DNA of 64,000 nt from Camellia lanceoleosa (taxonomy: Eukaryota > Streptophyta > Magnoliopsida > Ericales > Theaceae): positions 128,926,200 through 128,990,199 of the forward strand of contig CM045770.1 in assembly GCA_025200525.1 (NCBI GenBank), written 5' to 3'. A program made the translations under genes and the position numbers. The number at the start of each line of letters is the position of its first letter. Positions within the stretch are counted from its first letter, which is position 1. The notes beneath the pieces were generated by a model. That model saw nothing but the letters and a program-made list of their open reading frames with translations, made no database searches and had not been told where the DNA came from. This document shows, in pieces, positions 12,168-24,295 of the stretch.

Positions 12168-13298
12168 GGGTGAAGCACCAATAAATCTCAAAATGTGATA
12201 TTATGAACGGTTTAGTCCTCCATTTTTTCTTATAAACCAAAAGGTCCCATTAAAGTAGAAATTACATAAAAAGATAGTCACTTACATGTTTGGGTTTAAT
12301 TTTTTAGGGACAAAAGTAATTTTCTCAAAATGTAAAATTACACATTTGGGCAATTTGTATTATAGAAGTTCTAGATTTTCACACATTATGAACAGAAACC
12401 TAAACTCTAATGTAACACTCCAATAATGTAACACTTCAATGTAACATACTAAAAAATTCATTGGTGTACTTTTTCCAAACGTAACACTAAAAAAAAAAAA
12501 AAAATTTATTTGGTATACTTTTCCCAAACGTAACTCTCCAATGTAAAATAAATAAATAAATAAATAAATACTCAATGTACTTTTTTCCAAACGTAATACT
12601 TCAATTAGTGTTATCCCAAACGTAACACTCCAATGTAACACAAAAAATTAAAAAAAATTCCTTAATGTATTTTTTTCAAACATAATACTCACAGTTTGAA
12701 ATTATACATTTGTTCAAAACTTACTAAGAAATATTTGTACTCTTTCCGGAATGGTTTGAAGAATCTCACATTTTTTTTAGTGTTATATTAGAGTGTTATG
12801 TTTAGGAAAAATACACTAAGAAATTTTTTTTTGTGTGTGCTACACTGGAACGTTATGTTTGGGAAAAGTACACCAAAGAGTTTTTTTTGTGTATTACATT
12901 AAACTGTTACACTAAGATTTTTTTTTTTGAAATGTTATATTGAAGTGTTACATTTGGAAAAAGTACATTAATGATTTTTTTTTTTTTTTTTATGTGTTAT
13001 ATTAGAATGTTACACTAAGAAATTTTTGTGTGTTACATTAAGGAGTTTTTTTAGAGTATTATATTAGAGTGCTATATTTGAAAAAAGTACATCAAGAAAT
13101 TTTTTTTGTATGTTACATTAGAGTGTTACACTAAGGAGTTTTTGTGTATTATATTAGAGTGTTATATTAAGGAGTTTTTTGTATATTATATTAGAGTATT
13201 ACGTTTGAAAAAAATACACTAAGAATTTTTTTGTGTATTACATTAGAGTGTTACAATAAAAAAAAAATTTGTGTGTTACTTTAGAATGTTATGTTAAG

Positions 13299-13344
<46 letters not shown>

Positions 13345-13753
13345 TGTTATATTGGAGTGTTATATTTGAAAAAGTACAGTAACGAGTTCTTTTATGTTTT
13401 ACATTAGTATTACGTTTGAATGTTAATTAATGTCAATGTTACAATAAGGATGAACACTACACCAATAACACCACAAACGGGGTAACATCATCTACTTACA
13501 AATCACTCTACTAAATCCCCACAAAAATAAATAAATAAATAGAAACGTAAAAACTTACCTTACCCACGCACACCTAACATTAGGAAAAAATTTAAACAAA
13601 ATCATACATAAAGGCAAACAAGTAAACTTTTAAACCCCTAAATCATAGAAATACAATATACCCAAAATAAAAAGGACTAATTGGTTTGAAAAAAAACTTT
13701 TAGGACTAAATAGAATAACTTTTATCCAAATGGGATTTTTGAGTAATTTTTCC
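12168..13753. mobile_element. MULE-like non-coding element, 1,586 bp, repeat-filled
   Basis: Flanking 9-mers TTGTTAATT (12,159-12,167) and TTGTTAGTT (13,754-13,762) match at 8 of 9, and copy B has the uninterrupted TTGTTAATT at 37,470. The tips GGGTGAAGCACC and (complement of right) GGAAAAATTACTC share only a weak inverted repeat, but both are followed by TTTAGTCC within 50 bp. The interior is made of degenerate 30-45-bp words: CCAATGTAACA forms on the left (12,410-12,690) and their complement TGTTACATTAGAGTGTTA forms on the right (12,770-13,440), so the inside is itself a loose palindrome. A run of about 40 T lies at 13,302-13,341. No ORF of note. Confidence 0.7.
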
Positions 13754-14290
13754 TTGTTAGTTTTTAGCGATGGTTGAAAAATTCTTCACAGAAAAATGTT
13801 TTTTTGCAATAAATTTGAAAAATCGTCACAAAAAGTCATTAATTATCAGTTTTTAACAACAGATTCATCAAATTGTAACAAAAAATCTTTTTTAGCAATG
13901 AATTGATAGAAAATTTTGGTCTATATAAACACTTGTAGAATTTAATGATACACATATCTTTATAATAAAACTGAGTAATTACCCTATAAATTTATGAATA
14001 ATGTGAATCTCTAACATTTTTCGATTTGATGATTCATTTGGGATTTAGCATGGCTCTTTTTATATGGAGATCTCAAATGAAACCATCTAAAGAGAGATAC
14101 TATTATAGAAGATGACAATTAGGCTAGTCGGCCCAATCACATCTAGCCCAGTTTTTCGGTATTTTGTTTTCAAGGTTCAATAAGAGAATATATTGGATGG
14201 CTTTGTTTCCGTCTATTTTTAGTATGTATGATGCCTATCATTGTTTGTTTTTTAATAACTAACTATATTTTAACTTAGGATCGTGCTTAC

Positions 14291-14372
14291 ATTCTCATAA
14301 AAATCTCCTACAATAGCCTATGATAGGCAGAGTTTATGAAGGAATGTTCTTGCGGGAGATTTTTGTGAGAAT
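14291..14372. repeat. Short hairpin conserved in both duplicate copies
   Basis: ATTCTCATAAAAATCTCC pairs with GGGAGATTTTTGTGAGAAT about 40 bp on. Copy B keeps it with changes at 38,054-38,137. It could be a tiny MITE; no target duplication found. Confidence 0.5.
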
Positions 14373-15372
14373 GGATCATTTTCCTTTAACTTATAGTATT
14401 TTTAATAAGAGTGTTAGTATCCATAAAATTATTTTTTTCAATATGTTCAATTGACAATATAGCTTTTTTATTATTTTCATTTTTATTTTATTTTAATGAC
14501 AAAGGTTTTGGTATTTCACCTATTCTTATTTCTCATTAGATAATTACTAATTAGTCTCAAAGTGACCAATATTTTCATAATCATAATAGTGTGAATAGGT
14601 TGCGAACAAGTTGAGTTTTTGGTTGTCGGAGTTCGGTTTATTAAGAATTAGTCAAGTTTAAACTTGAGTCAACTTGATTATATAAACGAATTGAGATTCA
14701 GCTTGAAAAGAAAATTCAAATTTAAATTAATTTATATATCAAAAGAATAAAGAGAAAATTATAATTAAAATATAAAAAATACTTATAACAACAATAAATT
14801 TGATCAATCAAATATATAAATCTGCACAAATATCATACATTAATAAATATATATTTCATATATTATTAAAAATAAATATCAATTTATTTATTTATTTTTT
14901 GTATTCATAAATCTTGTCGAGTTGAACTTGAATTTACTAGGGCTTAGTTCAAATATTAATTAAGTTTAAAAATTAAACTTGATTTTTAATTTATTTATTT
15001 AGTAATTAAATTAAATTCAAACGAAATTTAAATAAATCAAATTCAAGTTATTTATAAACGGTTCGTATAATGCCTTTTTTAAGTGTAAACCATCATCAAT
15101 AATGGTTAGAAGAAGCACAATGATTGTTGATATCCCTCATGGTTAGGTTTCACTTTCTAAGGAATAGAAAGTTGAAGCGATAGCGAACTAAAGAAACTCT
15201 ACTCCACATGTTGACAATGGAGTCACAGTCCAGTCTCTAGAATGTGGGCCCAAGATGAGCCCTTGGTGGGTCCTCCCAATTTATAACATGTCCATTTCAA
15301 TCGGTGGGTTAGAAAGCATATCATATCATATTATGTGATATTTTCTTTGCCTAATTCTGGGGTAATTATTAC

Positions 15373-16630
15373 GGGTGTGTTTAGTAACGTTTACATTTTT
15401 AGTTTATATTTATAAAAATTTTATAAATTGATTTTTGTTTATTTTTAAAAAAACATAAACTACAAACGCGCTTGGTAATTGACAAAATGTTTAAAAAAAT
15501 TTAAAAATATAAAAAAGAATAAGAAATGGTAAGTCGTGGCAAGTGGTGGTGACCGGTGGTGGTGTGGTGGTGGTGGGTGGTGGCGGGTGGGTAGTGGGTG
15601 GTGATGGTGGGTGGATGGCAGCGAGTGGGTGGTGGTGGTAGCGGGTGGTGAGTGGTGGTAGCAGGTGGGTGGCGGATGGCTGGTGGTGGTGGGTGGTGGC
15701 GAGTGGGTAGTGGGTGGTGATGGTGGGTGGGTGGGTGACGCTGGCGGGTGGTGGATAGTAGCGAGTGGGTGGTGGTGGTGGCTAGTGGGTGGCGGATGGT
15801 GGGTGGTGGCGGGTGGTGGTTGGTGGGTGACGGTGGCGGGTGGTAGGTGGTAGTGAGTGGGTGGTGGTGGTGGTGGTGGCAAGTGGTGGTGACAGGTAGG
15901 TGGCGGATGGCGGGTGGTGGTGGTGATGGTGGTGGTGGGGGGGTGGCTGAAGGTGGTGGGCGGTAGATGGTGGCAGTGGGTGGTGGCGGTGGGTGGGTGG
16001 TGGGTAATGGTGGTGGTGGTGGTGGTGGTGGTGGTGGTGGGTGGGTGGGGGGGTGACAGTGGCAAGTGGTAGGTGGTAACGAGTGGGTGGTGGTGGTTGT
16101 AGTGGGTGGTGGGTGGTGGTGACAGGTGGGTGGCGAGTGAGTGGTGGTGGTGGTGGGTGGGTGGCAGGTGACTGGTGGTGTTGGGTGGCCGGTGATGGCA
16201 GGTGGTGGATGATGGTGGCAGGTGGGTGGTGAGTGGTGGTGGCAAGTAGTGGTGGATGGCAGGTGGGTGGTGGGTGGTGGTGGTGGTGGTGGCAGCGATG
16301 GGTGGGTGGTGGTGGCGAGTGGGTAGCAGGTGGGTGGTGTCTGGTGGGTGGCTGGTGGGTAGTGGTGGCAGGTGGTGGGTGGTGGTGACGGAAGACGGTG
16401 GTGAAAAATGGTAGCGGGTGGTGGCTAGTGTTGGGTGGTAAAAAAAAAAAAAAATTGAAAACTCAAAATGGAAACACATTTTTTGTGTTTTCATTTTTTG
16501 GCCAAATTTATAAACTGAAACCACTGATTTATAAATCAAAAATTTTACCAAACAAGTTTTTATTTGAGTTTTTTAAATTTTTGTAAATATAAACAGAAAA
16601 CTGAAAACGTAAGTGTTACCAAACGACACC
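15373..16630. mobile_element. Tourist/Harbinger-like MITE carrying a GGT minisatellite
   Basis: The left tip GGGTGTGTTTAGTAACG and the complement of the right tip, GGTGTCGTTTGGTAACAC, are inverted repeats and pair further (TTTATATTTATAAAAATTT against TTTATATTTACAAAAATTT). TAC flanks both sides (15,370-15,372 and 16,631-16,633) and copy B shows the empty site TTATTACTTGTCC at 39,150. A 3-bp duplication fits PIF/Harbinger elements, though their usual target is TAA/TTA. The middle is almost wholly a G-rich array. The long minus-strand open frame through it is low-complexity His/Pro/Thr and is not a gene. Confidence 0.75.
15535..16435. repeat. (GGTGGT)n-type G-rich minisatellite, about 900 bp
   Basis: Near-continuous words such as GGTGGTGGGTGG, GGCGGGTGG and AGTGGGTGGTGGTGG with almost no C on the plus strand. 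The array is confined to the inside of the 15,373-16,630 element. Confidence 0.9.
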
Positions 16631-16854
16631 TACTTGTCCAATTTTTTTTTTTTCTTTCTTATTATTATTTTTTAAAAATTTAATTTTTAGTGAAATGAGT
16701 TTAATTAATGCAAATGGACACACCTACTAAAGGATAGGTGGAAAACAGGATATATTTTGGTGCTAAGAAAAAAGAATAGGATTTGGGTTCTTTTAAATTG
16801 TCGTCTTAATTTTAGAGAACGTTTATATTTGGTAGGTTTGAAATTAATTTCGAT

Positions 16855-17112
16855 GATTCAAATCGTTCACTTTTAGGATTTGTTAAGTAGAATATTCATG
16901 TAAAAAATTAAGATGATTGGATATCGATAATTATATATATTTGAATCATGTTTATTTTTAAAAAATAAACAACAAATATAATTTCAAGAATAATTATCTA
17001 TTTTTTATAATGTAAATTTGATTTAAATATATAGTTACTTATGTCTGATCATCTTAATTTTTGTATGACTATTCTAGTCAACAAGTCTTAAAAAGTGAAT
17101 GGTTCAAATTAT
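16855..17112. repeat. Long inverted repeat, MITE-like
   Basis: The left arm (CAAATCGTTCACTTTTAGG ... AAAAATTAAGATGA, to 16,917) pairs with the right arm (CATCTTAATTTTTGTATGAC ... AAAAGTGAATGGTTCAAATT, from 17,050). Copy B keeps it at about 39,345-39,605. A second small palindrome near 17,154-17,182 pairs CTCTCACGTTG with CAACATGAGAG. Confidence 0.65.
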
Positions 17113-17293
17113 CAAAACAGGACCTATGGTGGGTTCGATAAATCATCAAATTCTCTCACGTTGATATCTCAACATGAGAGAGCGCAACCCATAAATATCA
17201 CTCTGTACTCTCATGCTATGTTGGATCTTGAATTTATAGAAGGAAAAATTAAGATAAAGAAGTTTTTTTTTTTTTTCATTTTATTTGGTTGAT

Positions 17294-18763
17294 TTTGAAA
17301 TGTTATTTTGGGTTTGAGGGTTTTGTGAAATTTGGGAGTTTTGGGGCTATAGTTATGCTACTATGGTTATTTTTGGTATACAAATTGCATATGGATTTTT
17401 AAAAGTGAAAAAACCCCAATTTGTAGAAAACCCTAAATAATATTGTTTTGGGTGTTGGATTGAATTTTGGTAAATGGTTTGGTTGGAAAGAGATAGAAAG
17501 GAAATGGTTGTGAGATTTTGAAAATGGGTATTGTTACTCTTTTGGAAAAATATATCTGCATTGTTATCTATTAATTATTACATTAGAGATAACTATTTTG
17601 GCTATCGGTGGATGATAGCATTGCCTTGTGTTAGAGATTACATGCAGATTAGGCAATTTGAAATCATTCATATCATAGAGCATGTAATGGATGTTTGGAA
17701 TTTGAAACCGTATGTTTGGAAAGATGTTTTGGAAATTCTCGTATTTTGTTTTGGAAAATTTACATTGTTTTGAAAAACAATATTTTGAATCACACATATT
17801 GTATTATTGGAAAAAAGGTAAATAAAGTGATTAAGCTATGAGGGGGTGTTAAAGTAGAATTAAGTTGGCATATGTGTCCATGGTGAAAGACCTAAACCTG
17901 TGTAGTAGGTGTCGAGCCTTCCGGTTAGTATCGATAAAAATGACATTGTGACTTATATAGTTACTCGTATGAACATTAGCCTTGGAGATTTACCTATTTT
18001 ATTTATTATCATTTTGGCTTGAAAGGATATTTTTGAAAAAGATTTTAGCAATGTATTTGCTGTTGTTTAGTGACGTATTCGCATTTGATTTAGCAATATA
18101 TTTGCTGGTTGGTATTGAGATACCTGGATTGGTTTTTGGAAAGGGATTTTATATCAAACAAATGTATTGAACTCGGAAAACGTTTTGATTAAACGTTAGG
18201 TTTTGGTAATTTGAAAGAAAAGATTTTGTCGAGAAATAAGATGGATTTAAATGTATTTGGGCATATTATATACATATATATATATTGCATCATGATCATT
18301 TATATTAGTGGAGCATGTTTAGATTTTGAAATATGCTCTACTAGGCTTTATGCTCGTCCTACGTGGCTGAAATTTTTTTTTAGGTGTACATGTATGGATA
18401 TGGACTGAGATGTGAGGCTGTGTCCGGAACCGTGTAGGGTGGTTCTATTATTTGTAGGCCATGAGCCATTTATATTATTTATTAGCCGTGTGCTATTCTT
18501 GTAAGGGTTACACCCTTTGTGTTTGATGTAAGCTTCATGGCGTTCAATTTAATTTATAACATCTATATATATTTTTAGTCACGGAACATCCATTCGATTT
18601 AGATGTTGTCTCTAGAAATGTATAAAATCGGATAAACACATGTATTGTGTGACTATATTATATTCATTTGAGTTGTTATTTGTTGTTTATCATTAGGTGG
18701 TTTATTCACATGAGTCGGACCGTGTAAATCTGAGGCGTGACACGACATGTTGGAAGATCAAAC
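17294..18763. other. Unassigned spacer between the duplicate copies (left part)
   Basis: Begins where the duplicate copies diverge and ends at the SIRE-like insertion (18,764); it resumes at 26,696. The text includes CTGAGGCGTGACACGACATG near 18,730, a phrase like the ends of some Gypsy LTRs, and scattered short open frames without recognisable products. It may be an old LTR-retrotransposon remnant, but I cannot assign it. Confidence 0.4.
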
Positions 18764-20023
18764 TGTTAGACTTATTTATTTTGATGATTTATTTAATTAT
18801 GTTTTTAATTTATTTGGAAAAGAAAAATAGAATCAAAATTTATTTTGATGATTTATTTGAAAGAAAAAAATAAAATCAACATTTATTTTGATGATTTTAT
18901 GTTTTAATTTATTTGAAAGAAAAAAATAGAATCAAAATTTATTTTGTCCCAGTATTTCTTACCTAAAACTTTTATCCTAAATGTTGTTCGAACGTATTTA
19001 ATATTTAATTAAATTAGAGGTTCAAACAGTCCAAAACAAAGGTTCAAACAGCCTAGTCCAGCACAGCAGCAGGCCAAAAGGTTCAAACAAACCAGCACAA
19101 CAACAGGCCAAAAGGTTCAAACAGTTCAGCACAACAGCAGGCCAAAAAGGTTCAAACAGCCTAACACAGCAGTAAGCCAAAAGGTTCAAGTAGAAGACAT
19201 TCAAATTAGTAATGATGGAGTGAAAAATATTTAAATGAATACAACGGCTATAAACGGCTATAAATTCAAATGGATATAACAGCTATAAACGACTATAAGT
19301 TTCATTATATATACCAAAGCCTCTAATACAAACAAACAAACAAACCAAAAAAAAAAAAAAAAAAAAAATCAGAAAATATTCTTTGATCTAAAATCACTCT
19401 CATCTATTCTCTGAAAATTTTTATGAGAAGTGCTCTTCAATTTTTGTTTACATCCTCTCTCAGAAATTATACATTAAGTCATATAGCTTTAAACCCATCT
19501 TTCCTGTGTGAGGTTTACAGAAAAACCAAAGCTTCATTTTTATATCTATCTTTGAAAGATAATTATTGTACCTTTCTGTGAAAGTAAAAATACCTTTTTT
19601 TCAATCTTGTAAGAGTGTAGTACACTCAGTGTTCTTGACTTAGAAAGTTTGTGTAAAATCTGTGAAGGATTGCTCCATCTGTGAAAAGGTTGCTAGCAAC
19701 CTGTAAAGTTAGAGTATAGTGAAAAATCTTAAGTGAAGGTTGAGGAGTGGACGTAGGCCGAGTTAAAGCCGAACCACTATAAATTTGTTTGCCTCTCTCT
19801 CCCTTATCTTCTTTATTTTATTTAAATTGCCACAGCTATATTTCACATTTTCACTGTGCTAAAATCATTAACTGACATAGTTGTTAGAACACTTGTTTTA
19901 ATTATTTTTATTTCATTAACTATATTTATCTATTGTGCTAGCCATAATTTTTATTAGGATATTATTATTTTTATCTGTAAAAACGTAATTCACCCCCTCT
20001 CTTAAGTTATCTTTTGGGTAACA
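18764..20023 (+). repeat. 5' LTR of the SIRE-like element
   Basis: TGTTAGACTT ... GGGTAACA. U3 holds about five degenerate 33-bp units of the form GGTTCAAACAGCC-AGCACAGCAGCAGGCC (19,018-19,192); the 3' LTR has about four. ATTATATATACC near 19,305 is a TATA-like site. Confidence 0.9.
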
Positions 20024-20024
20024 A

Positions 20025-20036
20025 TTGGTATCAGAG
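20025..20036 (+). other. Primer binding site (initiator Met tRNA)
   Basis: TTGGTATCAGAG starts one base after the 5' LTR and is complementary to the 3' end of plant initiator methionine tRNA, the usual Copia primer. Confidence 0.9.
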
Positions 20037-20089
20037 TTTGGGGCTCTTGTTTAGATTTAACAATCTTGAGTTTTTGATCCATAGCAACC

Positions 20090-21400
20090 ATGTATTCTAT
20101 TTACTCTGCTATAGGACAAGCTAACAATAGGCCACCTCTTTTTGATGGTAGTAATGACATTCATTGAAAAGAAAAAATAACTTTGTATCTTTAAGCTACT
20201 AATTATGCTTTGTGGCTTATTATCACTAAAGGTCCTAAAATCTCTACCAAAATAGTAGACCATATCAGTGTGCCTAAACTTGAGAATGAATTTGATGAGC
20301 GTGATTATAAACTCATTCAGGCTAATGCTAAAGCCAAGCTTATTCTTATGTGTGGACTAGATGCAAATGAGTACAATAGAATTTCTAGGTGTATTATTGC
20401 TAAAGAGATTTGGGATAAACTTGAAATCACCTATGAAGGAATTAGCCAAATAAAAGAGTCTCGAATTGACATGCTTATTCATGATTATGAACTCCTTACT
20501 ATGGAATCATTTGAATCTATTTATGAGATGTTTTATAAATTTACCAATATTATTAATGCTTTAAAATCTCTTGGTAAATCTTATACTAACGGTGAGTTTG
20601 TAAGAAAAATACTTAGGTCTTTGCCAAATGAATGAGAAGCTAAGGTAACAGCTATCCAAGAAGCAAAAGACCTAACAAAATTAGGCATTGAAGAACTCCT
20701 AGGCTCACTCATGGCTCATGAATTTTCAATGATGGATGGCAGCAAAAAGGAAGCTATTTGGGGAGAAAATGATGGAGTAGCCAACTTGTGTCTCATGGCT
20801 TTTGGAGAAGAAAAATCCACTCAAGATGAGGTAATTTCTAATTATGTAGAACTTGAAAGTGCTTTCAATGAATTACATGACATATTTAGAAACGCGTGTG
20901 TTAAGAATTCTAAATTAAAGAAATTGGTTACTTCTCTTTCAAATGATGTGGGTGTTTTAAAAATGAAAAATGCTACTTTGAAAAATGACTTTACGTCTAT
21001 TGCCAATGAGAAAAATATTTTAAAAAACAATGTTGAGGATTTAAACAAAACTCTTGAAAATTTTGTAAAAGAAAAAGATAACCTCAACAAGTTTCTTGGA
21101 AATAAAAGATGTGTTTTTAACAAAGTAGGCATTGGTTTTGATCTTTCTAAACCTTTTATGAGATTAAATGTTCTTGAGACTAATCCCCATGGACCCAAGG
21201 AAGTATGGGTACCAAGAAAGAAATCAAGATATTTTGTAGGTGGTATCTCAAAAAACACCAAGGACTTCGAGAGGAAATGCACAGCAAGAGTGTTCAATCT
21301 AAAGAGCAAAATCAGCTCCTACAAGAAGAAGAATGATGAAATGAAAATCACCAAGATGAACAATAGAGATAATATATGGGTGAAGATTCTAAAGAGGTAA
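20090..21400 (+). pseudogene. gag: Copia gag (SIRE-like), one frame with three stops
   Basis: Would encode the capsid protein. A single frame of 437 codons runs from ATG 20,090 to TAA 21,398, broken only by stops at 20,165, 20,192 and 20,633. Each stop sits where the family has Trp or Gln (NDIH-stop-KEK, LYL-stop-ATNYALW, LPNE-stop-EAKVTAIQEAKDL), so each needs only one C-to-T or G-to-A change. The N-terminus has PPLFDG; the middle has the gag-polypeptide block (IWDKLEITYEG, INALKSLGKSY, LTKLGIEELLGSLMAHE); a coiled coil with repeated LKNxxxxLNK spans about residues 245-345; NPHGPKEVWVPRKK near residue 370 is the conserved pre-pol motif. No CCHC zinc knuckle is visible where related gags have one (around ENDGVANLCLMAFGEE). 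Confidence 0.88.
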
Positions 21401-23421
21401 ATGAAGGTATAACTCCTAACACATCTTTAAACTTAAAGTTCTATATTCTTTAAGGTGTGATTTGTGTACAATAGGTTATGTCTAATCATTACTTCCATGT
21501 GACATAATTGTACTAAGTTTGCTAAATCATGTTCTGCTAGTTTCTTTCAAAAATTCATTGAACTCAAAAATGAGAATTATATTATTTTGATGAATGCCTA
21601 TTAGAATATGAATGATTTATGTATTCATTAACATTTTATTTTATGTCATCCATTGCTATGAAAAAGAGATAAGAAGTGATAATTTTTTTATTTTTTTTTC
21701 TGAGCATACTTTTCACATCTTATAAATGACTTCATACTAATATGTTAATTCCTTTTTGAGTCATATCTTTGTAGAATCAATTTTGACGTCATAGCATGCT
21801 TTTGAGATGTATACTATCTATATTTTGAATTCTATATTTGTGATCTCAAGAATATGCTCAATATGAAAATTTCATGCTTATATGCTTTACATTGGAATTT
21901 TGAATGAGTTGTGAAATTCCTTGATTATGATCCATCAACAATGTCTAAATGAAAAGAAGTATCATATGTTTGTACAGACATTGTATCTATCCTATTAAAT
22001 ATCTTTTGAATATAGATTATATTGGCATACATCTCATGAAATGCTTTTGATAGATAAATTGTTGAATTAATTGTTTATAACATTCATGTTGTGTTTCACA
22101 TTAAGTAAAATGTTTTATCACACTTGAGTATGTGGATTGAATCGATGAAAATGCCTCTTGATAATGTTATGTGATTAAATGAGATTGTTGCATCATTTCT
22201 TAATAAAACAAAGAGCATAACACTATTTTCTTATGCATCTTATGCTATGTGCTACAACTTGAAAATTCTGAAAAATAGCATTCCAAACTCTTGTTTGATC
22301 ATTGAATTATTTTTCACCTTTTGAGTTTGTGATAAGAAGTGATTTATGCGGTATTTTTATTGAGTAATAGTGATTGTTCTATGAATGCTATATTTACACA
22401 AAATCATATTAGAAAAGGTTAACACCAACTTAGGGGGAGAAATCATTTTGCTGACATACTTGTTAAACCCTTCTGAGATGAACTCCTCATGAAAGAAAAT
22501 TGAAGATTGAAAAGCTTCTAACTCATGAACCAAAGGTGTGCCTCCTACACTCTCTTAAGCTTTTAAGTTAAAAATTCTATCTTATATCCTTTGAGTTAGT
22601 ACTGTTATTACTTTGATATGAAAAAGATTGATTATGCTTCATATGATTTGCAATGTATACTCTTTGATGATGCTCTTGTCTAAGAATCATGCTTATGCTT
22701 AAACGTGTGCTATATATTGAAATTCATGATTTTTCTTGGCATATGGATTGCTATACCTTGAACATGCTTCATTTTTTGGAATTACATTAGTGCCATGAGA
22801 TTATATTGAGTTTAACTTGTTATGAGTAATATTTGGTATTCTACATAATACTTGAGCTATGATTGTTAAATCTTTTAGATTGCATATTGGTATCCTTGGT
22901 AGATTGCATGTTGGTATCATTTTGGCATCCTTATTGGTAATATTTGGCATCCTATTTGATATTATTGAGGAGAACATTTCAGTTATGAGCTTTCATTTAT
23001 TATATTTCCTATTGATTTTGCCAAATGAAACAAGGGGAAGAATTTAAACTAGATTATTTTTTTTTAAAAAAATCCCCTTAGATTCTATTCTATTTTTTAT
23101 ATTACACTTATGAGCTTGCACCTTACATATATATTTTTTTAATTATCTTGTATAAAATTTGTACGCTCTTGCTAGAAATTGATTGTTAGATCATGCTCAA
23201 ATCGATTGTTAGATCATGCTCAACTGCTGCACATATACTTTTAACAATTTGGTTTCTCCTTGGCTCTTGCTTGAAAATAGATTGAAATAACATGAATTCT
23301 TAATAATGGATAAGCTCATTGATTCATTGTTGCCATATTATCTTGCTACAACAACATGTGTGTCTCATTCTTGACCTTTGGAACTTCTCCTTATTGCACC
23401 CATGGCATTTATCTAAACTTG
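21401..23421 (+). other. Degenerate interior of the SIRE-like element
   Basis: About 2 kb of AT-rich text between gag and the RNase H tail. I find no protease, integrase or reverse transcriptase motif in any frame. A purine tract, TTAGGGGGAGAAAT near 22,430, resembles a polypurine tract. An intact pol would be about 4 kb, so at least half is deleted. Confidence 0.6.
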
Positions 23422-23655
23422 ATGCTACATTGTGATAATACTAGTGCCATCAATTTAAGCAAAAATCTAGTTCAACACTCACGAACAAAACATATTGAAA
23501 TTCGACATCATTTTTTAAGAGATCATGTTTAAAAAGGGGATATTGTGCTTGAATTTATAAACACCGACAAGCAATTGGCGGATATTTTTACAAAATCCCT
23601 AAGCGAGGATCACTTCAATTTTATTCGTGGCTAGCTTGGAATGTCGATTTCTACT
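23422..23655 (+). pseudogene. pol: Copia RNase H C-terminus and pol end
   Basis: MLHCDNTSAINLSKN, VQHSRTKHIEIRHHF and QLADIFTKSLSEDHFNFIRG in one frame are the classic end of Copia pol: RNase H active-site region followed by the ADIFTK tail. Stops occur after LRDHV and after FIRG, both at Glu positions of the family. This is the only part of pol left in the element. Confidence 0.9.
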
Positions 23656-24159
23656 TAAAAAGTTTTGTTATGACTATGAAACTTGAATTTTTGTTAAAAT
23701 GATATATGTGTATTGCCACATTGATATGGAAATATTTATATCAGTTGCATGCTCTCAAGTCCTTTATACATTTATTTTCCTTAACAGTTTGTTATTCTCA
23801 ACTGTGTAATTTTTCTTTGGGTTCTGCATCTTGAGGTAAAATTAACTTTGCATACATTGATTTTGTTTTTTTAAACCCTCATGGTATTTTTTTTACATTA
23901 CCATTCCAGTAACACCAACGTCCCATTAAGTTTAATTTCTGCTAGTATTATTTTATTTTATTTTAATTTAATTTATTTTTTTATTTTGCTATTATGCTTA
24001 ATTTCTTTTATTTTTATTTTTTTTCTCATTATTATTTTTTGTTTGGGCTTAATTTTCTTATTTTTTTTTTTGCTTTTTAATTTCATTTTTTAGTATTTAA
24101 ACATAAAAACAAAAACAAATCAAAATACAAATATTTACATTAAAAAAAACACTCTTCAT

Positions 24160-24295
24160 TTTTTTTACGGCCACACGCCGATCAAAATAAACATAAAAAA
24201 AAACAACACCCATCATTTTTTTATGGCCACACGTCGATCAAAATAAACATAAAAAAAAATCCTTCATTTTTTTCGGGGCCATACGCCGATCTTAC
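24160..24295. repeat. Tandem repeat, about 60-bp units, 2.5 copies
   Basis: Units contain GGCCACACGCCGATCAAAAT followed by AAACATAAAAAAAA and TTCATTTTTTT. Lies between the pol remnant and the antisense ORF. Confidence 0.75.

Larger units (their letters stand above)
8053..17293. repeat. Segmental duplication, copy A
   Basis: Direct repeat of 27,257-39,833. It starts inside the hAT transposase and runs past the element into AT-rich DNA. Three insertions are present here and absent in copy B: 11,275-12,098, 12,168-13,753 and 15,373-16,630. Subtracting them and their target duplications leaves about 5.55 kb. Blocks near 15,190-15,350 are about 94% identical to copy B by eye. The right edge falls at TATTTGGTTG, after which the copies diverge. 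Confidence 0.85.

Noticed and set aside
15460..16551. Minus-strand open frame of 363 codons, rich in His, Pro and Thr
   Set aside because: It is the translation of the GGT minisatellite; all frames of such an array stay open and no domain is present.
23881..24093. Hydrophobic Phe/Leu-rich open frame, possible membrane protein
   Set aside because: Arises from T-rich low-complexity DNA in the SIRE-like element.
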